Shown piece by piece: positions 32,187 to 44,400 of a stretch of 46,957 nucleotides of DNA. Where the stretch lies: positions 1 to 46,957 of the forward strand of contig JABANP010000422.1 of the NCBI GenBank assembly GCA_013115135.1, in the 5' to 3' direction. Both the position numbers and the translations under genes were made by a program. Source of the DNA: Perkinsus olseni (Eukaryota > Perkinsozoa > Perkinsida > Perkinsidae). The stretch's first letter is position 1, and each line of letters begins with the position of its first letter. The notes beneath the pieces were generated by a model that worked only from the letters and a program-made list of their open reading frames with translations, was not told where the DNA came from and did no database searches.

Positions 32187-34715
32187 ATGCTCGGTGGAGT
32201 CGACCTCCGTTATGGCGGCTCGCCCCAGTCGAGGGAGGATGACCTGGTGTTGAGGAGGGACGACCAAGGTGTGACGGTTCGGCCCGAACCTGGCCTGGTG
32301 GTCAAAACTAGGGATACTAAAACCAGGGAGAAGATCTTTGTGAACCTGACGAGCTCGAAGTAGGTGATTGTTGTGATCTCCAATAGGGCTCCGTCACCGG
32401 TGCTACTCATAGAGGATTACAGTGAAGATGTGTGCGAGTGTATCGTTCTACGCTTACGGTTTCGGCTCAGTGTGACCCTTGCCGATGTGCACAGTTAGGG
32501 ACTCTCTGTAGCTTTGGCATCCAGTGCAATGAGACGGATCGTCAAAAGCTTTCAACAAGGGCCAGCGCGGGGGCTGGCCTCTGGGAGCCATAATCTATGT
32601 GTGATGATTGATGCTCTTGCTTAGAGTGTAGACAGCCCGTGCATGCGCGGCTTACTTCATTATGGACTCTACCAAAGGGATTGATGAGTCGTCTAGGTAC
32701 GTGGAGGCACCCCACGTGAAGTCTTTCCTCGATAACACCGAGCAGCAACAGGGGATAAGAGTCCCAATGAGTATCGGAGAGAAGCGTGAAGATGCTGACA
32801 GGAAGGGCGGCCGCTGCGTCGTGTGAGTCTGCAGCAGAGGCTTCATAGGGAGTATCCGCTGTTTGTTGTTGGTCTGCCGTATACCCTCCATCTCTAACGG
32901 CGCACTTTCATACTGATTTTCTTGCTTCCTCAAGTCATCCAGTGCACAGCGAAGGATGAGCCGTTGGTCACTTGGAATTATAGAAATGACCGCCTGAGCG
33001 TTGCGGTATCGACAGTGAGCTCGATTGATCGGCAGGCGTGGGCTGCACTTCACTAGCTGCCCATGATGCTGATGGGAAAGACGAGCTATCCTCGACAAGA
33101 TCGGTCGCGCTTCAGGATCGATGTTGTCTTCAATCCTGAGGTCCTCAAGAAAGCGATGGATGCCGCGGACCGAGGGGAATACAAGTAGGCTGCTGCTCAT
33201 CGAGAGGCCATAATCATGCAGTAGTGTGCTCAGGAGGAATATATGCCAACTGGCCTTGTCTGGTGTTGGGCGTAAGTATGACATGGACTCTCTGGACGTG
33301 GACAACTTCGTGACACCCAGGATGAGGTATAAAGGTGAGAAGGGCGGCGGTGCGCCACATGGACGACCCTCGACCATTGATCGGAGTGGCCAGGCAGTTG
33401 TATAATGAAGGAAGGCCGGTCGATCTTTGTTGTGGCCGATCCGCGATAAATACCTTTGATGATCTACTGTAGAGGAAAGTGGCCCCCGATGTGGCTTGGG
33501 GGCACTTCCTCAGGACCGAGCATTGCTCTGTTACTTCATCCTACAGTCACCTTCTCCACCATTCCGTTGCTATTGAATTCCCCGGTCTCAGGCAGCACCA
33601 TACCACAGCAACGGATAAGAGTTAAGAGGGAGTCGGCCATAGCAGAGGTCCCTACTGCGGGTTCTGAAGCGGCAGCATCGCCACTTGATGAGTATCCAAG
33701 GTCGAAGGTGGATCTCGACAAAGAACTACCTATACCACAATTCACAATATTTTACCGCAACACATACACCGGGTGAGTTGAAGCTATACGGAACGTCTAC
33801 ATGTACACCTGCTTCCTTCGGGAGTTACTCGATGCTCAGGATCTATTTCGACGGATTTGACTTGTCCATATACCGCTCTGGCCGGAAGTCTGTCAGAGAG
33901 AACCTGAGGAGGAGGCTGTTCAGGAAAGAGGATGATGAGGAGGATACATACGAGTGAGCATCCGCCGTCGCTCCGAGGGGCCACGTTGCACACCTTGCAG
34001 GAGCGCAATACGTTCAAGGACGCTTTTGGTGCAGGCTTCCGTTGTCCGTGCTGGAGGGAGGCGTAGCTGACTCGGATGCCAGCAGTTTTACCGGGAGTCT
34101 CGGAGGCTCCTCGATGACGGTCCCCGTGGATGACCCTTTACAGCCCCTCCGAGGGACCATCTGTGAGATCAGGGTACGTTGCGGTAGACAGACGTCGTCT
34201 GTGGAGATCTGCTAAGCGATACTCCGACGACGAATTACACTCGATCTACATCCGTTTCTGGCAGTCGGTCTTCTCCAAGACTCGGACAGTTGGCGCCTCT
34301 TCTTCGCTGTGCGCTCCCCTCAGGTGACACTAACGGGAGTCCTCACTGCGTCTCACATCGAGGTTGAGGCCTCTGACGAGTGTGTGCGTATCCGCCACAG
34401 CCCTCCCTTCTCGGGTCATCGAAAGTATCGTACCCTGATCATCTGGTTCCCTACACGCTTTGCGGGAGGCGTCCAGAAGTGTGAATTCGATGGGGAAATG
34501 TTGAAGGTGAATGGGCGGAATCGACGCTTCATACGAGTAACTTCATTACGCTAGAAGAAGATCATGTTCCTGAGGAACATGAAGGCTGAAGAACAGTTCC
34601 TCAGATTGACATTGCCGTTGATAAGCTTCAGCCGGACACCATCTTCGAGTGCGATACAGAAGAGGAGGAGGAGGGTGCTCTGGAGGTGCCCACTGGGGCG
34701 GCCTCGCTGGATTAG
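32187..34715 (+). CDS. PIH1-domain protein with C-terminal CS-like domain
   Basis: PIH1 proteins act with HSP90/R2TP in assembling large complexes, several of them axonemal dynein arms. Nine exons in phase give 434 aa: 32187-32359, 32697-32822, 33116-33184, 33234-33334, 33514-33772, 33840-33953, 34035-34173, 34324-34536, 34605-34715. PIH1 core seen: PGLVVKTRD, EKIFVNLTSS, GIRVPMSIGEKREDADRKGG, IDVVFNPEVL, ICQLALSGVGRKYDM and MRYKG. The C-terminal part has a beta-rich CS-like segment (GVLTASHIEVEASDE... GEMLKVNGRN) and an acidic tail. The best copy of four; DZIP1-like gene starts 148 bp downstream. Subtype (PIH1D1, PIH1D2 or Kintoun-like) not decided. Confidence 0.88.
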
Positions 34716-34862
34716 CTCCATCAAGGTTACATAGTCCATGGTTTTGTCCACAACTGCCTAAGTTTTGCGTTCAGTGCAGTTCGATACCATATTTTTCGTG
34801 AATCCCTGGTGATGAGGGGTATCATCCGCACAGTTCTCAATTTCACCGTCATCCCCCCGTGC

Positions 34863-37800
34863 ATGAGCGCGCTGTCGCTTCTAGCCAATCCACCATCCCT
34901 GGACGGAGGAGGTGTGGACGGCTCCTCTGCAGGGGAGTTCAAATTCACCTTCAAGGAGAAGAACAAAAAGCTGAAGTGGCGGCAGGTGCCTCATCGTCGT
35001 CGTCATTGGCATAATCTAGTGTAGAGAACACTGCTGATGAGCTCGGTGGCTGCTCGTTATCTAGTGTGATGGCGTCTATCCCTGCATGCATGTTGATGAG
35101 CTCGCTGTCCCTGCATGCATGTTGATGAGCTCGCTGTCCCTGCATGCATGTTGATGAGGTCGGCCGATGCATCGACAATGTGAAGCGTATTTATAATACT
35201 AAGATGCCATAACCAGCCTCATCATCATCGTCGGCGTGTGCCCATTAACTTTGATGATGTTGTCAGATCTTGTCGGCCGGAGCTTGTAGAGAGTATCGTG
35301 TCCAAGGGGGATGTTGCCCGACTGCAGGAGGTCTTACAAGAGGTTGCATTCGCCAACGTGAGAACCATCGCTCCAGCGTGATTCAAAGTACGATTGCATC
35401 AGGTATCACCTGAGGACCTTCAAACCGTGGCAGATGAGCAGATACTCTCACTCATACACCTACTGCAACTGGGGCTAGAGTTCACCCTCTCGATGTACAG
35501 CCAGAGCTATCAAATAACAGAGCAGCTCATGGGGAGGGTGTCCGAGCTGACCACTACCAAGAAGAGGTTGAAGAGCAGACTTCTCGCTGTGGCGGGCGAG
35601 GGGGGCGCAGCGGCTGCCTACCGTCCGAGAGGGGTCCCTTGCGGTGACTGTGGGAAGAGGTTCGAGGACGCCCATTACCTCACGGAACACGTCAAGAGGC
35701 GCCACGCTGCAGCAGCGGCCCTTCCAACTAACGAGGAAGCTGAGGCTGAGAAGGAGAACGCTGTGATGTAAGGCAGAGGCGTCAGAACTGCCGATGGACC
35801 CTCGTCGCCTTGCCAGTGTCCAACAGCAGAATGGTGTAGGAGAGGAGCTGTTGCTGCAGTGCTACACCGACCTCAATGCCAAGGTCGACCAGTTGATGGC
35901 GTTGAAATGCGAAGAGCCACCGGCAGGGGCGCAGGTGGGGTCTGCTACTTCTCCTGCTCCTCCATGGTGGTGACTGCCACAGACGACGGCCGAGGCACCC
36001 CCAATGATATTATCGGCAGCTGAGCCGCTGGTTGATCGTCTCACCACCGAATCGCGTCGGCAGGCAGCTACCCTTCGACAGGACCTCGAGGCATGCATCA
36101 AGGAGGTCAGTCTTCAAGCGTCTTCAATCAAGACTGAGTCTTCTGTTGGCTTATGCTAAATCATCGCATGCTCCTGCGAGGGTGCGTGTTGGTAGATGGT
36201 GTGTTGAGCGTATAGACGAGAGAAGTTTGCTTCACTTACTGTGCTCGTTCGCCCGATCTGGGTCATCATCGGATGATTCCATTGCCCTTTAGATGATCTC
36301 GCAGAAGATGCAGCTGAACCTGGGCGAGTTGGGGGAGGAGATCGACCGAAGGCTAGGGATGTTGGATGACAAGTATCCTTTGCTGTGCGCGATCTGTCCT
36401 CCGTGGGGCGCCTGTCAGGCAGAAGACGGCCACTGAGCGGCACGAGGAGTGGATCGCCTCCAACCTCCAGCGAGCCGTCTCTCGTGCGGTCAGCCTGGCA
36501 CCGGTAGGGCGGAGGGAGGAGGTCCACACCACCTATGCTGGTGACTTGGAAGATGACAACGACGATGCGAGTTTGCAGAGGGAGGACTGCAGGAGGGCTG
36601 AGGAGATCGCGTTGAGCGGGGAGGGGCCAATCGAGAACGAAATCGCTGAGCTACGGCGGCAACGTGAGGATGAGGAGGTGGCCCGCCGGATGAGCACTGA
36701 GAGGAGGGAGAACATCATCGCGGAGATGCAGGACATGTTCAAGTCTGTGGTCACTGACTCGGTCCTTGGCAAGATGCTGTTGGAGAACCCGACTCCTAAG
36801 CTGACGGTGGAGGCTGCGTGCCAACAGCCATCACCAGCGTTGGGCACTACTCCCGAGGACAGCATTGCAGAGGAGAAGGCCTCGAAGGCCGTGACCGAAG
36901 GGGAGCTGCTGCGGGCTGTGGAACTGGTTGCTCGGAACGAGAGGGAGAGGCAGGAGAGTCGTTGTCGTCGATGGCAGAGTTTGAAGAGCGTGTAGAGGAG
37001 ACCCCGATACCCCGGGGGGTGCCTGAAGGGCCGCCGGGCGCTTCGTTCTTGGTGGAGACCCCATTGGAGGCGGGTGAGGGTGAGGAGGAGTCTTTGCAGA
37101 GGAATTCTGAGGAGGGCAGCATCGGAATGCGAGCCTCTCCGGAGGGTTCGGTAGAGAACGCTGAGGCAGGGGGAGTCTGTAACATCCACGAGGGTTCAAT
37201 CCGCGGTGACGGCACTTCGTCCTACGGCTGAGCTCCGGTCTTTGGTGGAGTCCCTTCCTACTCGGCAGAGGGCTGGGTCCCTCGTACAGGGGGCGTTGGA
37301 GGGAGTTGTGAGGGGAAGCGGAGCTGGACTGCCGCCTCGGTATGCCACTACTAGCCCGAGGGTGGCTGTTGTCGATGAGCTCTTCACTGCTAGCCTGGCA
37401 GCACTCATCGCAGGCAGAAGAGACGACCAGGAGGGAGAAGAGACTGCTGTCCCTCCGCCTCGGGAGGATGGACAGAGCGGCACGGGAAGTGAAGGAGAGC
37501 AGGAGGGAGAAGGGACTGCTGCCCCCCAGGATGGTGAAGAGATTGGTGCGGAGAGTGAAGGGGAGCAAGAGGGAGTAGAGGGTGGTGCCAGCTGTGGTGA
37601 GAGTGTGATTGAGACCATGCCGGTCACCTCACCAGGATCGGAGGAAGAGTCCGAAGTCCTGCCCATCCACCAAGTGGTTGCCGAGAGGACTAGCAGGAGG
37701 AGGAGGGTGGAAGCTGTCGAGGTCGAGGGTGTCCTCAATTCTGTGGAGATACCACGGCCGGCGTTGCACCGCAGAGGCCTTGCTGCTGAGACCTCGTTGG

Positions 37801-37925
37801 AGTCCATACATCTGTCGGGGGAGGACAGCCGTAGGTTTGATGATTTGGGCAGCCCTTCGAGGCCACATCCAGGAGACCTCAACATTGAAGATGCGCAGGG
37901 CCCTGCCGGTTACATTGAATGGTGA
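34863..37925 (+). CDS. DZIP1-like C2H2 zinc-finger protein of the cilium base
   Basis: DZIP1 family proteins sit at basal bodies and transition zones and are needed for ciliogenesis. Exons 34863-34985, 35217-35357, 35403-35767, 35817-35934, 35983-36105, 36293-36372 and from 36419 on are in phase. Seen: FKFTFKEKNKKLKWRQ, INFDDVVRS...DVARLQEVLQEVAFAN (Dzip N-domain), a coiled coil, then the finger CGDCGKRFEDAHYLTEHVKRRH split over two Cys and two His, and more coiled coil (ENEIAELRRQREDEEVARR). The acidic 3' part runs through three overlapping frames (36818-37230, 37151-37925), so one or two introns near 36.9-37.2 kb remain unplaced. The stop at 37925 is the end of the last long frame. Confidence 0.82.
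35079..35160 (+). repeat. 29-bp tandem repeat, three copies
   Basis: Units start at 35079, 35108 and 35137, each with GCATGCATG and GATGAGCTCG, inside DZIP1-like intron 1. Confidence 0.9.
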
Positions 37926-38229
37926 TCAGCATGATGTTATGCGTAATGAATTCATATTACCATTGAAGCGAGCGCGCAGTTGTGGTTTTGTGTTGGTTGA
38001 ATCTAAGTGCATCCTTCGATCGACGATTACGCGGAGGGGCCGTGAGGTTTCCGAAATTAGCAGTGGTCTCCACCGCAGTGGCATCGAGGATAGTCATTAT
38101 CATTCGCACGTGATCTCAGACCAAGTCCCCCTTTGCTGTAGCGTCGAGTCGGCTGCTATTGTGACCACTTCAAGGAGTCCTTGCCAAGGACCGTCTGGGG
38201 GAGGGCTTTTACACCATCTCGAGTAGTGT

Positions 38230-38300
38230 GAAGCTCAGCTGGCAGGGTTTTTTGGAAGTGTCGGCCGTGAGAATCGAACCTGCGATCTCTACTGTTGCGT
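38230..38300 (-). repeat. tRNA-derived SINE-like relic
   Basis: Minus-strand B box GGTTCGATTC (38271-38280) in GCAGGTTCGATTCTCACGGCC. The remainder of 37926-38657 shows no gene. Confidence 0.4.
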
Positions 38301-38657
38301 TCTAATGCGCATGGATAGCAGGGAGAGAAGGGTCACATCCAGCATGCGCACGAGATGTTCAGTGGCAATAACATTCTGTGGCTGTTCTGTGTCCTGTGGC
38401 TGCGGCAATAGCATTATCCACGAGGCTTTTTCCTCTCATTATGATAGGGACGACCAGGGACACAGACTTTGGCATCGGGCCATTACATTCGATAGATCAT
38501 TATCATCATCGTTGTTGCTATTTTGTCTGATTCAGATGACTAGTATTTGGTGTTGGTGGTAGGATTCGGTGACGTTGTAGTGGCGGTAACGATGGAATCA
38601 TTATTGTATCGGGAATCGGTTCGAGTTTGTGGTAGTATTTGGATTTGAGCCTTGGTG

Positions 38658-39612
38658 ATGACAGGAGGCAACGAGAGGCGTCCTCACATGGTTCAGGAGA
38701 CGCCACTACGTTGCGTATGAAGTTGACTCGGACAACCACTTCCTCAGCTTCGTTGCGAGGCTGGAGTTATCCTTAACATCGGCTTGCGTACCCTGGGACT
38801 CCCCGACCGGGAGCTCGCGTTCGCGCGTCAACGACTCCATGCACGAATGCTTATCGATAGGTTCTGGTTTCCAGAGTATCGGGAGTGCAGAGTCGTCCGT
38901 GTCCATGTGGGTCGGTCCGAGACCGACAGTGATAGCAATGATAGTGGATCGGTGCCTGAGGTTCCCAGTAGTAGAAGTATTAATAGTGCTTCACGGCGTC
39001 CTCAGGTACGGTCGTGTTGTCCGGGCGGTGACGCGATGCTGCTCTACTGCCACACATACAGATTTCACTGCGTATCTTATGCGTGTGGATTTCGGCCGGA
39101 CAACGAGGGTCAGCAGGGCCGTCGCGGTCCTCTGGAGCAGCCCGATACTTTCGGGTCCCATCCGCTGCCGCCGCCGTATCTCCTGGTGGAAGAACTGCTT
39201 TCCCAGGGCTCTCAGGGCAATACGGCTTTATCATCATCAGGGCCGGGAAACGGCCAGTGAGCTTGCTCGTAACATCTTTACCTTGCCTGACTTGCCCTCG
39301 GGAGTTGTCCTAGCCTACGGAATGGCAGTCGCTGCGCTCGCTTTTGCTGAAAGATGCCTCGGCGGGCTACTGGTAGGGGGGGGCATTACTGAACGACGGC
39401 AGTGCTATTGGCGGCCCTTGCCTTGGGAAGCTCATACTGCTATTGAGAGCGCTATTCGGAGACTGTTCCCAGGCTTCAGCGACTCCTGTGACACGCCACT
39501 GCTGCCATGGATCATGCTGTTTGTAGACCGGCACGTGATGAAGGTCCTGATGGTCGTCGGTGAATCACCTGATAAGTTATCAGGAGTTTCAAGGAGAGCG
39601 TCCACTCGGTAA
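38658..39612 (+). CDS. probable cyclin-fold protein (cyclin K/L/T-like)
   Basis: Such cyclins partner CDKs acting on RNA polymerase II (family knowledge). Exon 1 38658-38714 and exon 2 38748-38860 join in phase over a 33-nt GT-AG intron to give LRCEAGVILNIGLRTLGL... ARMLIDRFW, like the first cyclin helices (R-E-G-x-x-I, then H-RF). At about 39255-39360 a second box-like piece reads ARNIFTLPDLPSGVVLAYG followed by AVAALAFAERCLG, like the ND-x-IA-x-A helices of box 2. The exons between and the exact end are not resolved. The similarity is by eye and modest. Confidence 0.45.
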
Positions 39613-39619
39613 GTGATCT

Positions 39620-41463
39620 GGAAGTTGATCCCATTGTCACCTTTCCTGTTAATGAACAATCCTTGCCGAATCGCGTACTTGTCTCGTCAATGGTCGATTT
39701 ATCTGTCTTCGGTCTTGTCGAGTTTTTAACTCACGTAGTGATCACTGGGATTCCCAGTCTGGGAACATTCTGGAATTCCGCAATTCGCGCAAGTGGACCA
39801 ATCACTCGGTCGCAGGGTTTAATTGTTTGCTAACCTGTATCATGGCAGCTTCTGGACAAGGTAGGTTCCGTCTGTCGAGTCTCTGGGGCTGAGATTACCG
39901 GCTTTGCGTCGTATTGATACACGACGATATTCGTGTATCATATCTCGGGCTGATTTGATAGTTTGGCGGCAAAACTCTTCCAGCTCGATGGGGAGGGTTG
40001 ACAGCCTTATCAGGTTCCAACATGAAGGACTCCCGTGACTTCTTACAAGACTTCCTAAGCGAGGCCTCGGAAGCGTTCCCTGAGTTGGAACCGAAGGTGT
40101 TAACTGCGGCAGGTCTCGCTCACTGGGCCTTTGCTCAAGGGTAACGGGTGGGGAACGCGTCGAAAAGTAGCAGCCCGTATTGCCATAAGATTCTTCCGCT
40201 TAGTGTGACACTATACGGAAGAGCCTCTTGGAATATGCTCGTCATTATGCAGAGTCGCACTAGGGCATCCACGAAAGAAACGTCGGCCACGGAAAGAAAG
40301 TCTGACTCTTCCTCAAATTGAAGTAAATAGGAAGTAAAGGAAAGTTAAAAAGGAAAGTTGAAGAGTCGCGCCGGACGTTCGCAACTCTCACTCTGCTGAC
40401 ACTTGCGCTAGACGACTCATTATCCTTGATTCTGGTTGCTTTGGTCGGCTGCAATCTTGCTCTTCTTGGTTCTCCACTAGAGAGGCTCTAAGAGACAGCG
40501 GTACACTGTCGGGTAGATGCTCGACAACCCGACAAACAGGTCGCACTCTGAACTCAAGTCACTCGCGAAGCTTCGTGACCTAAAACCTACGAGCTTCGTA
40601 ATAGACTCGTACATATAATGCGGTATTATACGAGCTTTCATTTGTCCGGGACCCTCTATAATAGAGGCTCTATTGTCCTTTCCGACTCCCAATTATGGTG
40701 AGACGAACGTTTCGTAGAGCATGAATTTGTGCTGATACTACTAGTATCATACTAGCCCCAACGTGGCTCCACTGGCGCCATTGCCGACAATTATGTCGGC
40801 CGCGAGCGATCAACAGACGTAGCGCTCAAGCGCAGCGCTGAGAACTTCGCTTCTTCGATCCTTCAAAATCGTTCGCTAGAAACAGGTGACCTCCACAGAT
40901 TTCGGGGCGAAATTCCCGTCATCAGGAATCCTGATTCAGGATCTCCCACCCCGAAGGCCCTCAGACTGAGGCTCTCAGTCACAGTCGCTTAATGCGGAAA
41001 ATTATTTAAAGTACGTCCCTTATGCTTTACCACGGTGGTACTACCACCCTGCGCATCATCGGTATAGAGTCCATACTATAGAAATTGGTGCTGCGAGCTG
41101 ACGCGGACATACAATGCTCGCAGGACTTGTGAAGGCTTGAGCGCTAGGGAACTGGGGAGGAACCGATTAGCGCTTCGAGCGTCTGCGTCTCTTCAGGTCC
41201 TTATCCATGTTGATGGTTGGATCTACATTACCCGGTTTCCTGTTATTAACAGAAGAGGAACTAGTCATTGTGAAGGGAAAATATATCTATCTTATCTCTA
41301 TACTACTCATAGGGGACATAGCGCACTACAGCGCGCTAAGATATCCATGAACCAACACACAAGGGACAGCACACCGCTGTCTCCCAGCACAGCGCATTCA
41401 TCCCGTAGGATTGGAGCTGCCGTCCTGCTACACGCCCCCTCGCGCCATACGGCGCGATCACTT
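39620..41463. repeat. noncoding, scar-rich region 3' of the retroelement (3' UTR/LTR not delimited)
   Basis: No gene. 40015-40130 is a better preserved copy of 19533-19640; in frame it reads MKDSRDFLQDFLSEASEAF, an old coding piece. A 3' LTR of the minus-strand element should lie here, but its 5' partner is outside the window, so borders cannot be set. Confidence 0.55.
39744..41048. repeat. cluster of six 22-nt scars
   Basis: Perfect: 39744-39765 (T=CTGGGA), 40653-40674 (T=CTCTAT), 40734-40755 (T=ATACTA), 40921-40942 (T=TCAGGA). With one to two changes: 40958-40979 (T=CCTCAG), 41027-41048 (T=TACCAC). Confidence 0.92.
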
Positions 41464-44400
41464 CTAGTTACGACGTCGAGGAACTCGGCTCGGCTTGGGA
41501 AGATCTTCTTCATATCGCCATACTTCTTCATCCAAATCCAACCACTCTGGTGAGCTCCCATCATCCCAAGTAACTAGACAGTGTCGACCATCCTTCTTCG
41601 ATATGGACTCATCTTGTCGGATCGTTCCTTGATAGAACTTCCGCGAGCCGGTAGTGTCAGCAATTTCCACCGAGACTCTACACCCCACTCTTGAAGGTCC
41701 TTGGACAGTATATCGAGAACGAATCGCTTCATCATCATCTTCTAAGGGACATAAATTGGTGAACGACTCAACCTGTTTCCGACCACTCGGAAATACGACC
41801 ATGACCCTTTTCCCAGGTAACATAGCATCAACGTGAGCTATAGTAGCCCCCAAATCAGCTTTTCGGGCCCGTTGACGTATCACCATAACCGTCTCACCGA
41901 CATAGGGAGTCCAAGGTCTGTTATCATGAGCCGATTTTGCCATAGTTTGCAAAACATGGGTACGAAGCTTTCTCCAGTATAAACGTAGATACTCCCTACG
42001 AAATGCCAAAGCATCACGCAAAGGCACACAAACGTCCGAACCGGCAGCAAGCTTCATCGGTCCCACTCTACGGTCATAACCAAACGCTAACATATCAGGA
42101 GTAAGCGGCCGCTGCGCTCCTCCAATTTCAACCACTCGTCCCAACGGACGAGAGTTGAGAACATACATCAGATACTCGAGCAATAACTGGAGATCCCCAT
42201 CATCCGTAGGAATTCGTCCGCGATACCGACGTAAAACCTTACGAAGAAGAGTCAGAGCCAACCCATGGATCCTATTGGACCGCCCTGCCTCCCAAGGGGC
42301 AAATGATGCCAGTAGTTGTATGGAGCCCCCCAAAGTAGACACCAGGTCTTGTGCAAATTGTTCAGAGGAAAAATATGAAGCTTGATCGGTGTATATATAG
42401 CGTAAACCTCCACGTTGTAACTGTACTTTCTGCAAGCATTTTAATACACTCGGACCATCTTCTTTGGTTAGCTTGACCAACGTACAGTGTCCAGTAGCTC
42501 GACATACCACGACCAGCAATTTAAGATAACCGCTCAAATGGAGGACGTCTACATCAACAGACCAGTAGGGTTGTTCATTCAACAACAGCGACTCTTCATC
42601 CTTACTCATACTGGGCGGCGACCGTCGCTGGAGTTTTGCCCTGTTCAACCGACAGGGGATGCACTTATATAGGAGTGCCCTCAACTCTTTCCCACAACTC
42701 GGGAAGTAAAACATATCAACCGTAGCCAGCGTCGCTTCTCGCCCCCCATGGCCGCAGCGCCTGTGGCCATCGTGGAGAATTGTCTTTCTCAAACATCTAC
42801 ACTCAACCGGAATGTAGATTTGCTTGAACGGCTTCCCAGTAGCAGATCCCAACTGAAAGTATAAGATACCATCTTCTTCTACCATCGGCGAGCCACCCCT
42901 CAAGAAGCGCTCTCGAGCCTTGTTTTTCAAACAAGCTTGGGCACTTCGTGCTATAATCTTAACGTCACCCTCGACGTCATACTCTGTAATCGAAGAAGCC
43001 TCTTGGCGAGGGGCTCTCCTAGCATCACCCAACCAACGACGAAGAATAGTCTTCATCAGACGGACCTTCCTCAGAATCGAGTCAACATCATAAGAATCTG
43101 CTGCCCACCGTTCTGCTAAGCCGTAACCAGTGCCGTCGTCCCGCTGAGCGCATACAGAGGTTAAGGAACATACCGTATCCGTGACCATGACAGCTGATGC
43201 AGGTGAATTTACCCCCTCTTGTACCCACTGGACCGGATCATGTACCACGAACGTCTTCTCAACGCAGCTAGTATCACCCATAGCGACAGCCTCATCGTCA
43301 ACCACTTCAGTAGTGTTTAAAAGGTCACCAATAACAACCTTCCTTCCATCGATAGTTCCACACTGTCGATAGAAGATACGCGACAACCTATCTGGATGTT
43401 CATTCTGTGAGCCTTCTACGTGTTCAACTCGGATGGACGTACCAGGGACTTGATGACGAATATCATGACATTCCTCGGCACAAGCACTGAGAAGGCGATC
43501 TAGAGCTCGACGTTCCAATGCACGACTTCGAGATACCCCACCGAAGGTAGAGCGAGATAACCACTGAGAGCTGGGCTTATTATCCGTCAATAGGACAATA
43601 TCAAAATGTAAGTTGTTCTCCTTAGCGTACTCCTTACAACCATTAACAATATCAGCCACAGCTTGGAGACACTTATGTAACGCTGCCAGCTCTCGGCGAT
43701 TGCTATGCCAGGACCCTTCGGCCACTTTCCATCGCCAGCAGTGTTCTCTCAGTAATATCTCCTCAGAACCATATAAATAGTTCACCACATATCCTGCCCC
43801 AAGCAGGTTGCTATCCGAGGCTGCTCTTAAGCATATAACCCCCGCTTCCGGAGGGCCTGGCGCAACCAGGTGCACACAATCTCCGGCCTCATTAGCGTAG
43901 ATGTCATCAACCCAAATCAATAATGGGTACACCGCTTGATAAGGGGCTGATCGGAGACTCACACGGTCATCCCACGTCGAACCAGCAGAGCCAGCCACGC
44001 TCCTTAGACAGTCAGCTAGAGCTCGCAGCACACCATGGCGACCAAGCGGGTCAAAGCCGATTTGGCCCGCTAAACGGAAAAGTTCACGACGAGTGAATAC
44101 TTCTTCCTCAATTATCTGCTTTATGGCAGCTCTAGCTTTTTGGGAACGTTCTGAGCGTTCACAAGAGAATGATAACCTTTCTTCTGTCTCTTCTCGGGAG
44201 AAACAGAAGCGTACCCCAAGATAGCGTCCTTGTGCTACTGGCGTATATAATAGACCACGCTTCTTGAACTCATCCTCGAGTATCTTCCGCAGCTTCTCAC
44301 CAGCAGCGGCGTAGAACTTCCGTAAAGGTGTATGCTGACCTAGTGCTGATAAACCAGAGATCCAGTATGCCAAATCTCTCACCGCATCCTCGGGAGAGTA

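Noticed and set aside
35079..35160. CRISPR-like direct repeats
   Set aside because: Three head-to-tail 29-bp copies with no spacers; a simple tandem repeat in a eukaryotic intron.
40140..41300. 3' LTR of the retroelement
   Set aside because: Expected here, but no second LTR in the window, no clear polypurine tract and no TG/CA ends that I could defend.
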